Position numbers and translations under genes: made by a program. Below the pieces are notes generated by a model. It ran no database searches and was not told the DNA's origin. It was given only the letters and a program-made list of their open reading frames with translations. Positions 17,600 through 27,140 of a DNA stretch of 64,000 nucleotides are shown one piece after another; the stretch's first letter is position 1; each line of letters starts with the position of its first letter. Location: positions 3,297,501 to 3,361,500 of the forward strand of contig NZ_CP150917.1 of the NCBI RefSeq assembly GCF_039908645.1, given 5' to 3'. This DNA comes from Pseudomonas helvetica. Lineage in GTDB: Bacteria > Pseudomonadota > Gammaproteobacteria > Pseudomonadales > Pseudomonadaceae.

Positions 17600-18745
17600 A
17601 TGATCAAATTGAAGCTAGACAACGTGAACAAACAATTGGGCGGCGTGCGGATTCTTCGCGACGTCAGCCTGGAGATCGCTGCGGGTGAATTCGTGGTGTT
17701 CGTTGGCCCTTCGGGCTGCGGAAAGTCGACCCTGTTGCGACTGATCGCCGGACTGGACTCGATCTGCGCCGGCGACCTGCTGATTGACGAGCGACGGGTC
17801 AACGACCTGGAACCGCGCGAGCGTGGCGTCGGCATGGTGTTTCAGTCTTATGCGCTGTACCCGCACATGAGCGTCTACGACAACATCAGTTTTGGTCTCA
17901 AACTGGCCAAGACTGAAAAGAGCAGCTTGCGCGAGCGGGTGCTGAGAACTGCGCAAATCCTGCAATTGGACAAACTGCTGCAACGCAAGCCAAAGGAACT
18001 CTCTGGAGGGCAGCGTCAGCGTGTGGCCATGGGCAGAGCCATGGCGCGGGAACCGGACATTTTGTTGTTCGATGAGCCGCTTTCCAACCTGGATGCGTCC
18101 TTGCGGGTGCAGATGCGCAACGAAATCGCCCGTCTGCATGCTCGACTAGGCTCGACCATGATCTACGTCACCCACGATCAGGTGGAAGCGATGACCCTGG
18201 CCGACAAAATTGTCGTGCTCAATGGCGGTCGCGTAGAGCAGGTTGGCTCGCCGCGCGAACTCTATGAACGCCCCGCCAGCCGCTTTGTCGCCGGTTTTCT
18301 GGGCTCGCCCAGAATGAACTTTCTGGCGGCGCGCCTGCATGCCCCAGGCGAAACCAGCCTGGTTGACACCCCGGTTTTGGGTATGACCTCCCTGCCCTTC
18401 GACAGCTCAAACCTGGCGGCGGACACTCCGCTGAGCCTCGGGGTTCGCCCGGAGCATGTATCGCTCAAAGCGGCGGATGGAACCGTCGGCGTCATCGTGA
18501 CCGGGGTCGAATACCTGGGCAGCGAAACCTATGTGCACCTCGATACCGGGCAGGACGATCCACTGATCTGTCGTTGTGAGGTCAACGCCGGATGGCAGGT
18601 CGGCGATCGGGTCGAGCTGCAGCTGGACATCGGTAATCTGCACCTGTTCGACGCCGACGGCACGGCCTTGAGGCGTCCCCCACAAGCCATTGAAACCCTG
18701 CCAGATGGAGTCTCTCTGCGCTCGGTACGAGCAGGCGCCCTTTGA
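17600..18745 (+). CDS. sugar ABC transporter ATP-binding protein (MalK/UgpC-like)
   Basis: A 381-residue ATPase for the sugar importer. Walker A is GPSGCGKST (36-44), the signature LSGGQRQRVAMGRAM, Walker B ILLFDEP, and the C-terminal third is the TOBE/MalK regulatory domain. AAGGA precedes the ATG. Some such ATPases serve several importers; here it lies in the operon with its own binding protein and permeases. Confidence 0.93.
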   Translation: MIKLKLDNVNKQLGGVRILRDVSLEIAAGEFVVFVGPSGCGKSTLLRLIAGLDSICAGDLLIDERRVNDLEPRERGVGMVFQSYALYPHMSVYDNISFGLKLAKTEKSSLRERVLRTAQILQLDKLLQRKPKELSGGQRQRVAMGRAMAREPDILLFDEPLSNLDASLRVQMRNEIARLHARLGSTMIYVTHDQVEAMTLADKIVVLNGGRVEQVGSPRELYERPASRFVAGFLGSPRMNFLAARLHAPGETSLVDTPVLGMTSLPFDSSNLAADTPLSLGVRPEHVSLKAADGTVGVIVTGVEYLGSETYVHLDTGQDDPLICRCEVNAGWQVGDRVELQLDIGNLHLFDADGTALRRPPQAIETLPDGVSLRSVRAGAL

Positions 18746-18762
18746 CCTTGTCCTTGAATTCC

Positions 18763-20244
18763 ATGAGTGATCCAATGTCTTCTTCCCTTGACCTTGCGCA
18801 GCGTGCACTGAGTGACGGCCTGTCTCGCGTCATCCACGATTATCGACCCGGTTATCATATTGCTCCCCCGGCAGGCTGGATGAACGACCCTAACGGGGTG
18901 GTGTACTTTCGTGGCGAATATCACGTTTTCTATCAACATTACCCCTTCGAGGCGAAATGGGGCCCGATGTATTGGGGGCATGCCAAGAGTGCCGATCTGG
19001 TTCATTGGCAGCATCTCCCCATTGCGCTGGCACCCGGCGATGACTTCGACCGTGACGGTTGTTTTTCCGGTAGCGCAGTGGTGTGTGGAGATACCCTGGC
19101 ACTGATCTACACCGGGCACACCTGGCTGGGGGAAGCGGGTGACGAACGCTCGATCCGTCAAGTCCAGTGCCTGGCCACCAGTATCGATGGTATCCGCTTC
19201 GTCAAGCATGGCGCAGTCATCGAGACCGCGCCGCAAGACACGATCATGCACTTTCGTGATCCCAAGGTATGGAAGGAGGATGACTGTTGGTACCTGATTG
19301 CCGGCGCACGTCTGGACGATATACCGCTGCTCCCGTTGTACCGCTCCACGGATCTGCACGCCTGGGAGTTCCTTGGCTATGTGTCCGGCGGCAGCGAGGG
19401 CGATGGCTATATGTGGGAATGCCCGGATCTGTTTCGACTGAACGGACGCGATGTACTGCTGTACTCCCCCCAAGGCATGCAACCCCAAGGTTACGAACGG
19501 CTCAACAAGTACCAGACTGGTTATCGAGTGGGTCGACTCGATAGCGAATGGCACTTCACTGGCGGGCCTTTTATCGAGCTCGATAACGGTCACGATTTCT
19601 ATGCAGCGCAAACGCTACTGGCCGCCGATGGTCGGCGACTTTTGTGGGCGTGGCTCGACATGTGGGAAAGCCCGATGCCGAGCAAGGCCCATCACTGGTG
19701 CGGCATGCTCGGTTTGCCGCGCGAACTTGAACTGCGCGCAGATCGCCTTTGTGTGTATCCGGCACGGGAGCTCACCGCTCTACGCAAGGCGCCATTGCCT
19801 GGTACACCCTGGTGGGATGAGTCGGGAACCCGGTGGGTGCCGGAGGTGAAAGGCGATATGCTCGAAATCCATGTGCATCTGGATTTGCTCGGCTGCACCG
19901 ACGGCCACCTGGGAATCGCCTTGCGCTGCAGCGACGATGGCCATGAAGAAACCCTGCTCTACTACGATGCGTCGCTACAGCGTCTGGTGCTTGACCGTAG
20001 CCGCTCGGGTGCGCAAGCCACAGGTCAGCGAAGCGTGTCGATAGACCCGACACAAGAGCGACTCGAACTGCGTGTGTTCCTCGATCGCTCGTCCATCGAG
20101 GTGTTTGACGAAAACGGGCGCTTCAGCCTCAGCAGTCGCCTCTATCCGCAGCCCGGCAGTCTGGGCGTGAAGCTCCTTGCAAGCGGGAGCGGCGGGCGTG
20201 TCTCCATTCCAAGGGCGTGGCCACTTGCCTCGGGATGGCTATGA
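18763..20244 (+). CDS. GH32 beta-fructosidase (sucrose / sucrose-6-phosphate hydrolase type)
   Basis: A 493-residue glycoside hydrolase of family 32. The three signature blocks are present: WMNDPNG (residues 39-45, Asp42 nucleophile), FRDPK, and the acid/base Glu in WECPD. The C-terminal ~150 residues form the beta-sandwich. There is no signal peptide, so it acts in the cytoplasm on sucrose or fructo-oligosaccharides brought in intact by the ABC importer, giving glucose and fructose. A TTG at 18742 overlapping the previous stop (TTGA) is an alternative start; 18763 and 18775 are ATGs and none has a strong ribosome site. Confidence 0.9.
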   Translation: MSDPMSSSLDLAQRALSDGLSRVIHDYRPGYHIAPPAGWMNDPNGVVYFRGEYHVFYQHYPFEAKWGPMYWGHAKSADLVHWQHLPIALAPGDDFDRDGCFSGSAVVCGDTLALIYTGHTWLGEAGDERSIRQVQCLATSIDGIRFVKHGAVIETAPQDTIMHFRDPKVWKEDDCWYLIAGARLDDIPLLPLYRSTDLHAWEFLGYVSGGSEGDGYMWECPDLFRLNGRDVLLYSPQGMQPQGYERLNKYQTGYRVGRLDSEWHFTGGPFIELDNGHDFYAAQTLLAADGRRLLWAWLDMWESPMPSKAHHWCGMLGLPRELELRADRLCVYPARELTALRKAPLPGTPWWDESGTRWVPEVKGDMLEIHVHLDLLGCTDGHLGIALRCSDDGHEETLLYYDASLQRLVLDRSRSGAQATGQRSVSIDPTQERLELRVFLDRSSIEVFDENGRFSLSSRLYPQPGSLGVKLLASGSGGRVSIPRAWPLASGWL

Positions 20245-20319
20245 GCAGCGTCATTCGTATCGCGAGAAGCGCAGGCCATGTGTCATGATTCTGCCTCAAC
20301 CTGACCGGCTTCGCCTCGC

Positions 20320-21312
20320 ATGACTTCAGTGAAAGACGTTGCACAGCTAGCCGGCGTGTCCCTGATGACGGTTTCTCGAGCACTCAACAATCCGGAAAAA
20401 TTGAGCCCCGAAACCTATCAACGGGTGCGTCGCGCCATTGACGAATTGCAATTCGTGCCGAGCCTATCAGCGCGAAGAATTCGCGGCGACAACCTCCAGA
20501 CGCGAACCATCGGTGTGTTCGCGTTGGACACCGCAACTACACCGTTCGCCGTCGAGCTGCTGCTGTCCATCGAACAGACTGCGCAGCAAGCAGGCTGGAA
20601 TGTATTTATCCTCAACCTGTTAAGCAACCCGCCCACCGACCAGAACATCGACCTGATGTTATCGCACCGTCCCGACGGGTTGATCTTCAGCGCCATGGGG
20701 CTGCGCCAGGTGTGCATTCCCGAGCGATTGAAGAGCACCCCCCTGGTACTCGCCAATTGCCTGGCGGATGACAGTCGCCTGGTCAGTTATGTGCCCGACG
20801 ACGAAATGGGGGAGTATCGAGCCGTACATCACGCATTGAGTCGAGGCTATCGGCGCCCTCTGTTTATCAATCTTCCAAAACAGAGCCTGGCCTGGGGTCT
20901 GCGACAAAGAGGCATGCAGCGTGCCTGTCAGGCATTCGGGCTGTTGCCTGACGCACTCCTGCAATATGACCTTGCCGATCATGACGCCTATGGTGAAACC
21001 GCAGCCATCCTCGACCGGCACATCATTGATAGTCGTCCCCAATTCGACATTCTGATCTGTGGCAACGACCGTATTGCTTTTTGTGCCTATCAGGTGTTGT
21101 TGGGCCGTGGGCTGAAAATCCCCAATGATGTCGCCGTGCTCGGCTATGACAATATGATCGGTATCGCTGAACTGTTCATCCCACCGCTGACAACGGTACA
21201 ACTGCCGTACTACGAGATCGGTCGCAGGGCTGCCCGGCACCTGATCGAAGCCCTCGACGTATCAGGAACCCGGCCAGTTGATTGTCCATTGGTTGCCAGG
21301 GCATCGCTATAA
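20320..21312 (+). CDS. LacI-family transcriptional repressor of the sucrose module
   Basis: A 330-residue regulator. The N-terminal helix-turn-helix and hinge helix (VKDVAQLAGVSLMTVSRALN, then SLSARRIRG near residues 50-58) precede a periplasmic-binding-like sugar sensor domain. It is the last gene of the sugar cluster, 75 bases after GH32. Its probable site is the palindrome at 14433-14444. The inducer may be sucrose, fructose or a phosphorylated sugar. Confidence 0.9.
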   Translation: MTSVKDVAQLAGVSLMTVSRALNNPEKLSPETYQRVRRAIDELQFVPSLSARRIRGDNLQTRTIGVFALDTATTPFAVELLLSIEQTAQQAGWNVFILNLLSNPPTDQNIDLMLSHRPDGLIFSAMGLRQVCIPERLKSTPLVLANCLADDSRLVSYVPDDEMGEYRAVHHALSRGYRRPLFINLPKQSLAWGLRQRGMQRACQAFGLLPDALLQYDLADHDAYGETAAILDRHIIDSRPQFDILICGNDRIAFCAYQVLLGRGLKIPNDVAVLGYDNMIGIAELFIPPLTTVQLPYYEIGRRAARHLIEALDVSGTRPVDCPLVARASL

Positions 21313-21535
21313 GGGATTGGTTAATTCGGGGAAAGCCGCGATCAATTTTCCAGCCACCGTCAGCACCAACGCCCGTCGGGGCACAACGTGGACGGCGGTT
21401 TTCTCAAAAAGAGCAGGAGCCTGCTTTTGCTCAGTCAGGTTCATGAGCATACGGCCAGTGCTGTAAATGCTGCCATTGCACGATGACAAGGCAGCAGTAA
21501 TCACAACGAAGGGTCCATCGTCCGACTCAGCCGCT
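21313..21535. other. intergenic between convergent lacI-type and bdh genes
   Basis: The genes on either side converge. A 65-codon minus-strand frame (21307-21504) is open but has no recognisable domain or ribosome site. No good hairpin with T-run was seen. Confidence 0.35.
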
Positions 21536-22630
21536 TCAGACTCGAGCGGGCGACACGATGATTTTGACGTTGTGCTCCTTGTTGTTGACCAGCTCCTCGA
21601 AGCCCTGCCCCACGATCTGCTCCAACTGAATGCGCCCAGTCACCAGCGGAGTGATGTCCAGCCGACCATCAGCGATAAAAGCGATCACGTCCGCAAACTC
21701 ACCGTTATAGGCCAGCGCACCCAGCACCTGTTTTTCGGTAGCCACCAACTCGAAAAAGTTGAACTCGCTGGGCTCCTCAAAGATCCCCACCAGTACGCAT
21801 TTTCCGGCCTTGCGGATCAGATCGATCGCGAGCTTGGCGGTGTGTTTGTTGCCGATGCATTCGAAGCTGACATCTGCCCCGAGCCCACCCGTCAGGCGCC
21901 GTACCTCAGCCAAGGCATCGCATTCATTGGGATCGAGCACATGGGTCGCCCCCACTTCCAGGGCCTTGGCCTTGCGCGCTCCAGACATTTCCAGAGTGAT
22001 CACCTGAGCCGCACCGGCAGCCTTGGCGCACATGATGGTGCACAAGCCAATGGTGCCTGCACCAACGACTACAACGTTCTGCCCGAGCAGGCTCCCGGCT
22101 TTTTTCACCGCGTGCATGCCCACCGCCAGCGGCTCGATCAGTGCCCCGGCTTCAGCAGGAAAGTTCGCCGGTAACTTGTACAACAGGTTGGCCGGCACGT
22201 TGACCAGTTCAGCGAAGGCACCATTATTCATCAGCCCGGTGAACGCCAGGTTCTCGCAGATGTTGTACAGCCCGTGGGTGCAGTAGTAGCAGCTGCCGCA
22301 ATGTTGGCAGGCATCGGCCGCCACCGGTTCGCCGACGCTGAAACCCTGAACACCGGCACCGAGTTCGACGATTTCGCCACAAAACTCATGACCGAGAATG
22401 CACTGGCCCTTGATCCCGGTCAGCGGGTGCGGTGCGTCAACCGGTATGAACACCGGCCCAGCCACGTACTCATGCAGATCGGACCCACAAATGCCGCACC
22501 ACTGCACGCGGATCTGCACCCAGCCGGCAGGTGGCGCTATTGGCAGCGGAACGTCTTCGACACGGATATCGTGGCGGCCGTGCCAGACAGCGGCACGCAT
22601 ACTGCGTTGCGGATTGATTGAAATGCTCAA
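21536..22630 (-). CDS. bdhA: 2,3-butanediol dehydrogenase (zinc MDR family)
   Basis: A 364-residue zinc-dependent medium-chain dehydrogenase interconverting 2,3-butanediol and acetoin with NAD. The catalytic-zinc region (CGICGSDLHEY), the GHEFCGE motif, the structural four-cysteine cluster (CQHCGSCYYC ... C) and the nucleotide-binding GAGTIGL are all present. Translation starts at TTG 22630, supported by AAGGAG 8 bases upstream; the first ATG is 10 codons later and lacks a ribosome site. It is the last gene of the aco operon and feeds acetoin to AcoABC. Confidence 0.9.
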   Translation of the reverse strand: MSISINPQRSMRAAVWHGRHDIRVEDVPLPIAPPAGWVQIRVQWCGICGSDLHEYVAGPVFIPVDAPHPLTGIKGQCILGHEFCGEIVELGAGVQGFSVGEPVAADACQHCGSCYYCTHGLYNICENLAFTGLMNNGAFAELVNVPANLLYKLPANFPAEAGALIEPLAVGMHAVKKAGSLLGQNVVVVGAGTIGLCTIMCAKAAGAAQVITLEMSGARKAKALEVGATHVLDPNECDALAEVRRLTGGLGADVSFECIGNKHTAKLAIDLIRKAGKCVLVGIFEEPSEFNFFELVATEKQVLGALAYNGEFADVIAFIADGRLDITPLVTGRIQLEQIVGQGFEELVNNKEHNVKIIVSPARV

Positions 22631-22654
22631 AGCGAAATCTCCTTGAAATAGTTG

Positions 22655-22685
22655 CTCCTGGCACCCCGCGAGAGGTCGCCAGGAG
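22655..22685. repeat. inverted repeat between acoC and bdhA
   Basis: CTCCTGGC (22655-22662) and GCCAGGAG (22678-22685) are perfect complements around a 15-base loop. No T-run follows on the minus strand. It may act as an attenuator or mRNA-stabilising stem within the operon. Confidence 0.45.
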
Positions 22686-22690
22686 GGGCG

Positions 22691-23803
22691 TCAGTGCTGT
22701 TGCACAAAGTCCAGAATCAATCGATTGACTTGCTCGGCCGCTTCCATCTGCACCATGTGCGCCTGACCTGGCAGGACCTCGACCTGAGCCTTCAGCCCGG
22801 CACTATGGTTCGCCGGAATAATCGCGTCGTCACTGCCCCAGATCAGCAACACTGGCTGCTGGCCGTCCTGCACCACGCCGCGCAGATCGAGCTGTTGCGA
22901 TCCGTCTTTGAACACGCCTGATACCAGCAGGCGCAGGGCCGCACCCACTCCTTCCAGGCGCTTGTACTTGAGCATGTCTTCGAGCATCTGCCGGTTGACC
23001 AGCTCGGGATTGGAGAACAGTTTCACCAACTGTGACTTGAGGGCATTGCGGTTGGCAGCCTCGACAAAACCTTCCAGGTAATCGCCGTTGATGCCCTCCC
23101 CCAGACCTGCGCTGCCGATCAAGATCAAGGACCGTACCCGCTGCGGTTCCAGACGCGCAATGTTCAGCGACACCGCTCCGCCCATGGAATGACCTACCAG
23201 ATGCGCTGCGGGAATGTCCAGGTGATCAAGCAGTGCCAGCACTATGCCGCTCAGCTCATCCAGGTCTCCGCGCTCAAGCTGCTTGGTAGACTCGCCATGG
23301 CCCGGCAGGTCCAGGGCAACCACCCGGCGCCCGGCGGCCAATGCTTCATGATTGAACATCCAGTTATTCAGGTCACCGCCAAAGCCGTGCACCAGCACCA
23401 ACGGCACCCCGCCTTCGCCGCGCTCCAAGTAACGGATCAACCGCCCGTCCAGCTCGACTTTTTGCGGCTTCGGCCCGCGGTCCTCCTCGGCGTCGTCCCC
23501 AGGCACGAACGTGGCCTGAAACTGCTCGACGACTGCATCGATCTCGACCTCGCTGGCCTCGCCGTCGACCACGATGCCAAGCAACGCACCCACTGCGAGG
23601 GTTTCATCCTGGCGGGCGATCTGCCGACGAAGCACTCCGGAAAAAGGCGCCTCGACACTGCTGGAGATTTTGTCGGTTTCGACATCCAGCACTTCGTCAC
23701 CCTTGGCGATGACCTGGCCTTCCTCCTTGAGCCAGGCATCGACCCGGCCCTCGGTCATGGACAGGCCCCACTTGGGCATGGTCAAGGTATGGATCTGGCT
23801 CAT
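22691..23803 (-). CDS. acoC: acetoin dehydrogenase E2 (dihydrolipoyl acetyltransferase)
   Basis: A 370-residue protein with an N-terminal lipoyl domain (lipoyl Lys in ETDKISSS, about residue 44) joined to an alpha/beta-hydrolase-fold catalytic domain (VLVHGFGGDLNNW; nucleophile elbow GHSMGG; C-terminal His in GQAHMV). This hydrolase-type E2 is characteristic of AcoC. It transfers the acetyl group from acetoin cleavage to CoA. The start is at 23803 because ATG there overlaps the acoB stop as ATGA and has GGAG 9 bases upstream; the frame opens 5 codons earlier. Confidence 0.93.
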   Translation of the reverse strand: MSQIHTLTMPKWGLSMTEGRVDAWLKEEGQVIAKGDEVLDVETDKISSSVEAPFSGVLRRQIARQDETLAVGALLGIVVDGEASEVEIDAVVEQFQATFVPGDDAEEDRGPKPQKVELDGRLIRYLERGEGGVPLVLVHGFGGDLNNWMFNHEALAAGRRVVALDLPGHGESTKQLERGDLDELSGIVLALLDHLDIPAAHLVGHSMGGAVSLNIARLEPQRVRSLILIGSAGLGEGINGDYLEGFVEAANRNALKSQLVKLFSNPELVNRQMLEDMLKYKRLEGVGAALRLLVSGVFKDGSQQLDLRGVVQDGQQPVLLIWGSDDAIIPANHSAGLKAQVEVLPGQAHMVQMEAAEQVNRLILDFVQQH

Positions 23804-24819
23804 GAACGCTTGCTCCACTCGATCAGTTTCAGCACGGCGTTCTCGATCTTCGCCGCGTCGGGAATGTAGAGGTCTTCCAGGGCGTCGGAGAACGGTACCG
23901 GCGTATGCGGAGCAGTCACCATCTCGATCGGCGCCTTGAGCGAGGCGAATGCTTTTTGCGCCACCAAAGCCGAAATATCAGTCGCCATGGAGCAACGCGG
24001 ATTGGCTTCGTCGATGACCACCAGGCGTCCGGTCTTCTCCACACTTTCCAAAATACTGTCTTCGTCCAGCGGGCTGGTGGTGCGCAGGTCGATCACCTCG
24101 CAGTCGATCCCGCGCACGGCCAAATTGCGCGCGGCGTCCATCGCGGTGTTGACCGTGCGGCCATAGGAGACCAGCGTCACGTCCTTGCCATCACGCAGGA
24201 AGTTGGCTTCGCCGAAGGGGATGGTATAGAGCTCTTCCGGTACTTCACCCTGCATGCTGTAGAGCATTTTGTGTTCACAGAAGATCACCGGGTCGTTGTC
24301 GCGGATTGCCTGGATAAGCAAACCCTTGGCGTCATAAGGTGACGACGGGCAGACCACTTTCAGCCCTGGAATGTGGGTCCACAACGAGGTCAGCATTTGC
24401 GAGTGCTGGGCAGCGGCCCGCAACCCGGCACCGACCATCGTGCGGATGACCAGTGGCGTGGAGGCCTTGCCGCCGAACATGTAGCGAAACTTGGCCGCCT
24501 GATTGAGGATCTGGTCCAGGCAGCAACCGGCGAAGTCGACGAACATCAACTCACATACCGGGCGCACGCCACAGGTCGCGGCGCCCACTGCAGCACCGAC
24601 ATAGCCCAACTCCGACAATGGCGTGTCCAGCACTCGTCCGGGGAATTGGTGATAGAGGCCCTTGGTCACGCCCAGCACCCCGCCCCAGGCGTCGTTTTCA
24701 CCGGGGGCACCGGCACCGCCGGCGACGTCCTCACCCATGATGAACACGCTGGGATCGCGGCGCATTTCCTGGGCCAGAGCTTCGTTGATTGCCTGCTGAT
24801 AACTGATTTTTCTCGCCAT
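23800..24819 (-). CDS. acoB: acetoin dehydrogenase E1 component, beta subunit
   Basis: A 339-residue thiamine-diphosphate enzyme subunit of the transketolase type. It opens with ARKISYQQAINEALAQEM and contains the E(D/N)V-type cofactor-activating segment (VFIMGEDVAGG, about 25-35) and the C-terminal transketolase domain (VTLVSYGRTVNTAMDAA). With AcoA it cleaves acetoin to acetaldehyde and an acetyl group for AcoC. Stop overlaps acoC start by four bases. Confidence 0.94.
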   Translation of the reverse strand: MARKISYQQAINEALAQEMRRDPSVFIMGEDVAGGAGAPGENDAWGGVLGVTKGLYHQFPGRVLDTPLSELGYVGAAVGAATCGVRPVCELMFVDFAGCCLDQILNQAAKFRYMFGGKASTPLVIRTMVGAGLRAAAQHSQMLTSLWTHIPGLKVVCPSSPYDAKGLLIQAIRDNDPVIFCEHKMLYSMQGEVPEELYTIPFGEANFLRDGKDVTLVSYGRTVNTAMDAARNLAVRGIDCEVIDLRTTSPLDEDSILESVEKTGRLVVIDEANPRCSMATDISALVAQKAFASLKAPIEMVTAPHTPVPFSDALEDLYIPDAAKIENAVLKLIEWSKRS

Positions 24820-24852
24820 GATGAAGGTCTCGATTCTTGTTATAGGGGGCGT

Positions 24853-25830
24853 TCAGGGATAGGAAACGTAGACGTCGGAGAGCAGATCGGCCGCGCTCGG
24901 CTTGGGGGCGGACTTGGCCTTGAGCACGGCGTTCTCGATCAGCAGCTCCACCTCGCTGTCGATCTGGTCCAACTGGCTGGCCTGCGCCCGCCCGGCACGG
25001 ATGATGCGTTCGCGGAACTGCATCAAGCAGTCGTTGTGCTCGCGGAAATGCTTGACCTCGTCCGGCGCCCGATAAGTCTGGGCGTCGCCCTCAAAGTGAC
25101 CGTAATAGCGAGTCAGCTTGACCTCGATCAGCGATGGCCCCTCCCCGGCCCTGGCCCGCTCCACTGCGGCACCGGCGGCTTCGTGAACGGCGAAGAAGTC
25201 GAAGCCGTCCACCGTGACCCCGGGCATGCCGAAACCGGCAGCGCGGTCGGCGATGTGATCGCAGGCCACCGACCAGTTGGAAGCCGTGGCTTCGGCGTAA
25301 CCGTTGTTCTCGGCAATGAACAGGCACGGCAGATTCCACACCGAGGCCATGTTCATCGCTTCGAACACCGCCCCTTCGTTGGAGCCGCCGTCACCAAAGA
25401 ACACCACCGCAACACTGTCGGTGCCCTTGAGTTTGGCGGCCAGGGCCGCGCCCACGACCAGCGGCGCACCGGCCCCCACAATGCCATTGGCACCGAGCAT
25501 GCCCTTCTCGAAATCGGCGATGTGCATGGAGCCACCCTTGCCTTGGCAGACCCCGGTTTTCTTGCCGTAGATCTCGGCCATCATCCCGTCCACATCGACG
25601 CCTTTGGCGATGCAGTGGCCGTGACCACGGTGGTTGGAGGCAATGCAATCGTCATCCCTCAAATGGGCCATGACCCCGGCGGCCGAGGCCTCTTCGCCGG
25701 CATACAGATGGACAAAACCGGGAATCTCACCGGTGGCGAATTCCACGTGCAGGCGCTCTTCAAAGACGCGGACGGTGCGCATCACCTGATAGGCATGCAG
25801 CAATTGATCAGCGGTTAGCTGTGTCGACAT
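24853..25830 (-). CDS. acoA: acetoin dehydrogenase E1 component, alpha subunit
   Basis: A 325-residue E1-alpha subunit. The thiamine-diphosphate motif GDGGSNEG...N is clear (FFGDGGSNEGAVFEAMNMAS, around 148-167), as is the GKGGSMHIAD segment near 80. GGAGAAT lies before the ATG. The start overlaps the 3' end of acoX by 23 bases. No E3 (dihydrolipoamide dehydrogenase) gene accompanies the operon, so the complex must borrow one. Confidence 0.94.
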   Translation of the reverse strand: MSTQLTADQLLHAYQVMRTVRVFEERLHVEFATGEIPGFVHLYAGEEASAAGVMAHLRDDDCIASNHRGHGHCIAKGVDVDGMMAEIYGKKTGVCQGKGGSMHIADFEKGMLGANGIVGAGAPLVVGAALAAKLKGTDSVAVVFFGDGGSNEGAVFEAMNMASVWNLPCLFIAENNGYAEATASNWSVACDHIADRAAGFGMPGVTVDGFDFFAVHEAAGAAVERARAGEGPSLIEVKLTRYYGHFEGDAQTYRAPDEVKHFREHNDCLMQFRERIIRAGRAQASQLDQIDSEVELLIENAVLKAKSAPKPSAADLLSDVYVSYP

Positions 25831-26908
25831 TTTTATTCTCCAGGGTGTCTTGAGACGAGAGGTTCAGAGGGTGCTGCGGGTGTTCACGGCCGATGGCCAG
25901 AAGTCGCTGTTGCGCTGCATAGTCCAGGACCGCATTGACATCGATGCTGAGCGGACCGCTGGAATCGAGGGTGACCGTGGGCCGGTCATGGGTGTTGAAT
26001 TCGATCTCGCGCTCGCCATCCAGAGCGAGGGTTCCGCTGGCCAGGCACAGACTATGGGCGACACCGGGTTCAAGGCTTCCCGCAGCGAATACGCCGCAGC
26101 CTTGCAGCAGGCCGGGAGCCAGAGGCACCAGCAGCGCTTTCGGAGATTGCGCATCGAGGCGCATCCAGGCCCCACCCGGAGCCTGACGCGATACGGGAAA
26201 CCACAAGCCGCAAAGGGCCGAGATGCCAATGGACTGAGGTTCGGCGAAGGTCACAAACACCTCGGCCAGATCGCCCCCGCGACTGATGGCCCTTGCGCCG
26301 ACGAAGGGCAACGAGGACACCGCCACGTCCACCAGGGCCATCTCGCACAGGCCACGACTCGGCTCGCGCACCAGCAAGCGTTTATTGCGGCGCAAAGCGA
26401 TCTCGTGCGGGATCCGCCCACTGACAAACAGCCCGCCGGCCAACCCGGCGCTGGTGGCTTCACGCAGTTCCGGAAAGGCGTTGTTGGTGCCGGTGGACAG
26501 GGTCAGCAGCGGAATGTCGCCGACTTCGGCGGCCACCGCCTTGTGAGTACCGTCGCCGCCCAGCACGGCGATCAGCGCAACGCCGCGTTCGGCCATCCAG
26601 CGTGCCGCGTGACGGGTATCCTCGACACTTTGGCGCAGGGTCAGGTCGAGGAACTCAAGGACTGGCCAGTGACTGCTGCGAGCCTGGCGGCCGTGGCTGT
26701 TTTTCAGCACGGCGGCGGCGATGCCGGTCATGTCTGTGGGCATCAGCACCCGTTCGACACCCGTGGCGCCAAAGGCAGCCAGCAAGCGCTGGATCACCGA
26801 GACCTTGTCGGTGCTGGAAAACAACCCGGCGTTGGCGGTCAGGCGCCGTACGTCCCGGCCGGATGCCGGATTGGCAATGATACCTACGGTCAGCGGCGCA
26901 CGACTCAT
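25808..26908 (-). CDS. acoX: AcoX, ATP-NAD-kinase-like protein of acetoin operon
   Basis: A 366-residue protein of the NAD kinase-like AcoX family. Features are GIIANPASGRD near the N-terminus, the GGDGTHKAVA nucleotide motif (near residue 115) and LSTGTNNAFP. Its exact role in acetoin breakdown is not established, although it is regularly the first gene of aco operons in Gram-negatives. Start 26908 is preferred over 26959 because family homology begins with SRAPLTVGIIANP; the ribosome site is weak (GGTGG). Confidence 0.88.
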   Translation of the reverse strand: MSRAPLTVGIIANPASGRDVRRLTANAGLFSSTDKVSVIQRLLAAFGATGVERVLMPTDMTGIAAAVLKNSHGRQARSSHWPVLEFLDLTLRQSVEDTRHAARWMAERGVALIAVLGGDGTHKAVAAEVGDIPLLTLSTGTNNAFPELREATSAGLAGGLFVSGRIPHEIALRRNKRLLVREPSRGLCEMALVDVAVSSLPFVGARAISRGGDLAEVFVTFAEPQSIGISALCGLWFPVSRQAPGGAWMRLDAQSPKALLVPLAPGLLQGCGVFAAGSLEPGVAHSLCLASGTLALDGEREIEFNTHDRPTVTLDSSGPLSIDVNAVLDYAAQQRLLAIGREHPQHPLNLSSQDTLENKNVDTANR

Positions 26909-27006
26909 AACGCCACCACGGGCAGAACAGGAAAAGGATTTCGGCAGGACATCGGGCACCTCTTTTTATTATTGGGTTGCCAGTCAGGCTGGTTGCCAGA
27001 GCTAGA

Positions 27007-27022
27007 GCAAGGCCAGTGCCAA
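27007..27022 (-). promoter_or_regulatory. sigma-54 (-24/-12) promoter of the aco operon
   Basis: Read on the minus strand: TTGGCAC, five bases, TTGC, i.e. the consensus TGGCAC-N5-TTGC with no mismatch. It lies about 100 bases before the acoX start with the right polarity, and the divergent gene encodes a sigma-54 activator. Start of transcription should fall near 26995. Confidence 0.85.
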
Positions 27023-27140
27023 ATTCGCAAAAACACCTGCACAACCCCGTCGTAGAGCGGTCCGATGGCCCCCCGGGGTGGCCGAAATCAAATCCGAATG
27101 AAACGCGTGATGTCAGGCTGTACGAGGTGGCGGCGAGACC

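Noticed and set aside
18529..19611. 360-codon minus-strand frame
   Set aside because: Opposite the GH32 gene; no family and no ribosome site.
24373..27055. Two long plus-strand frames of 481 and 401 codons
   Set aside because: Both lie opposite acoA/acoB/acoX and lack any recognisable domain; the acetoin genes are unmistakable.
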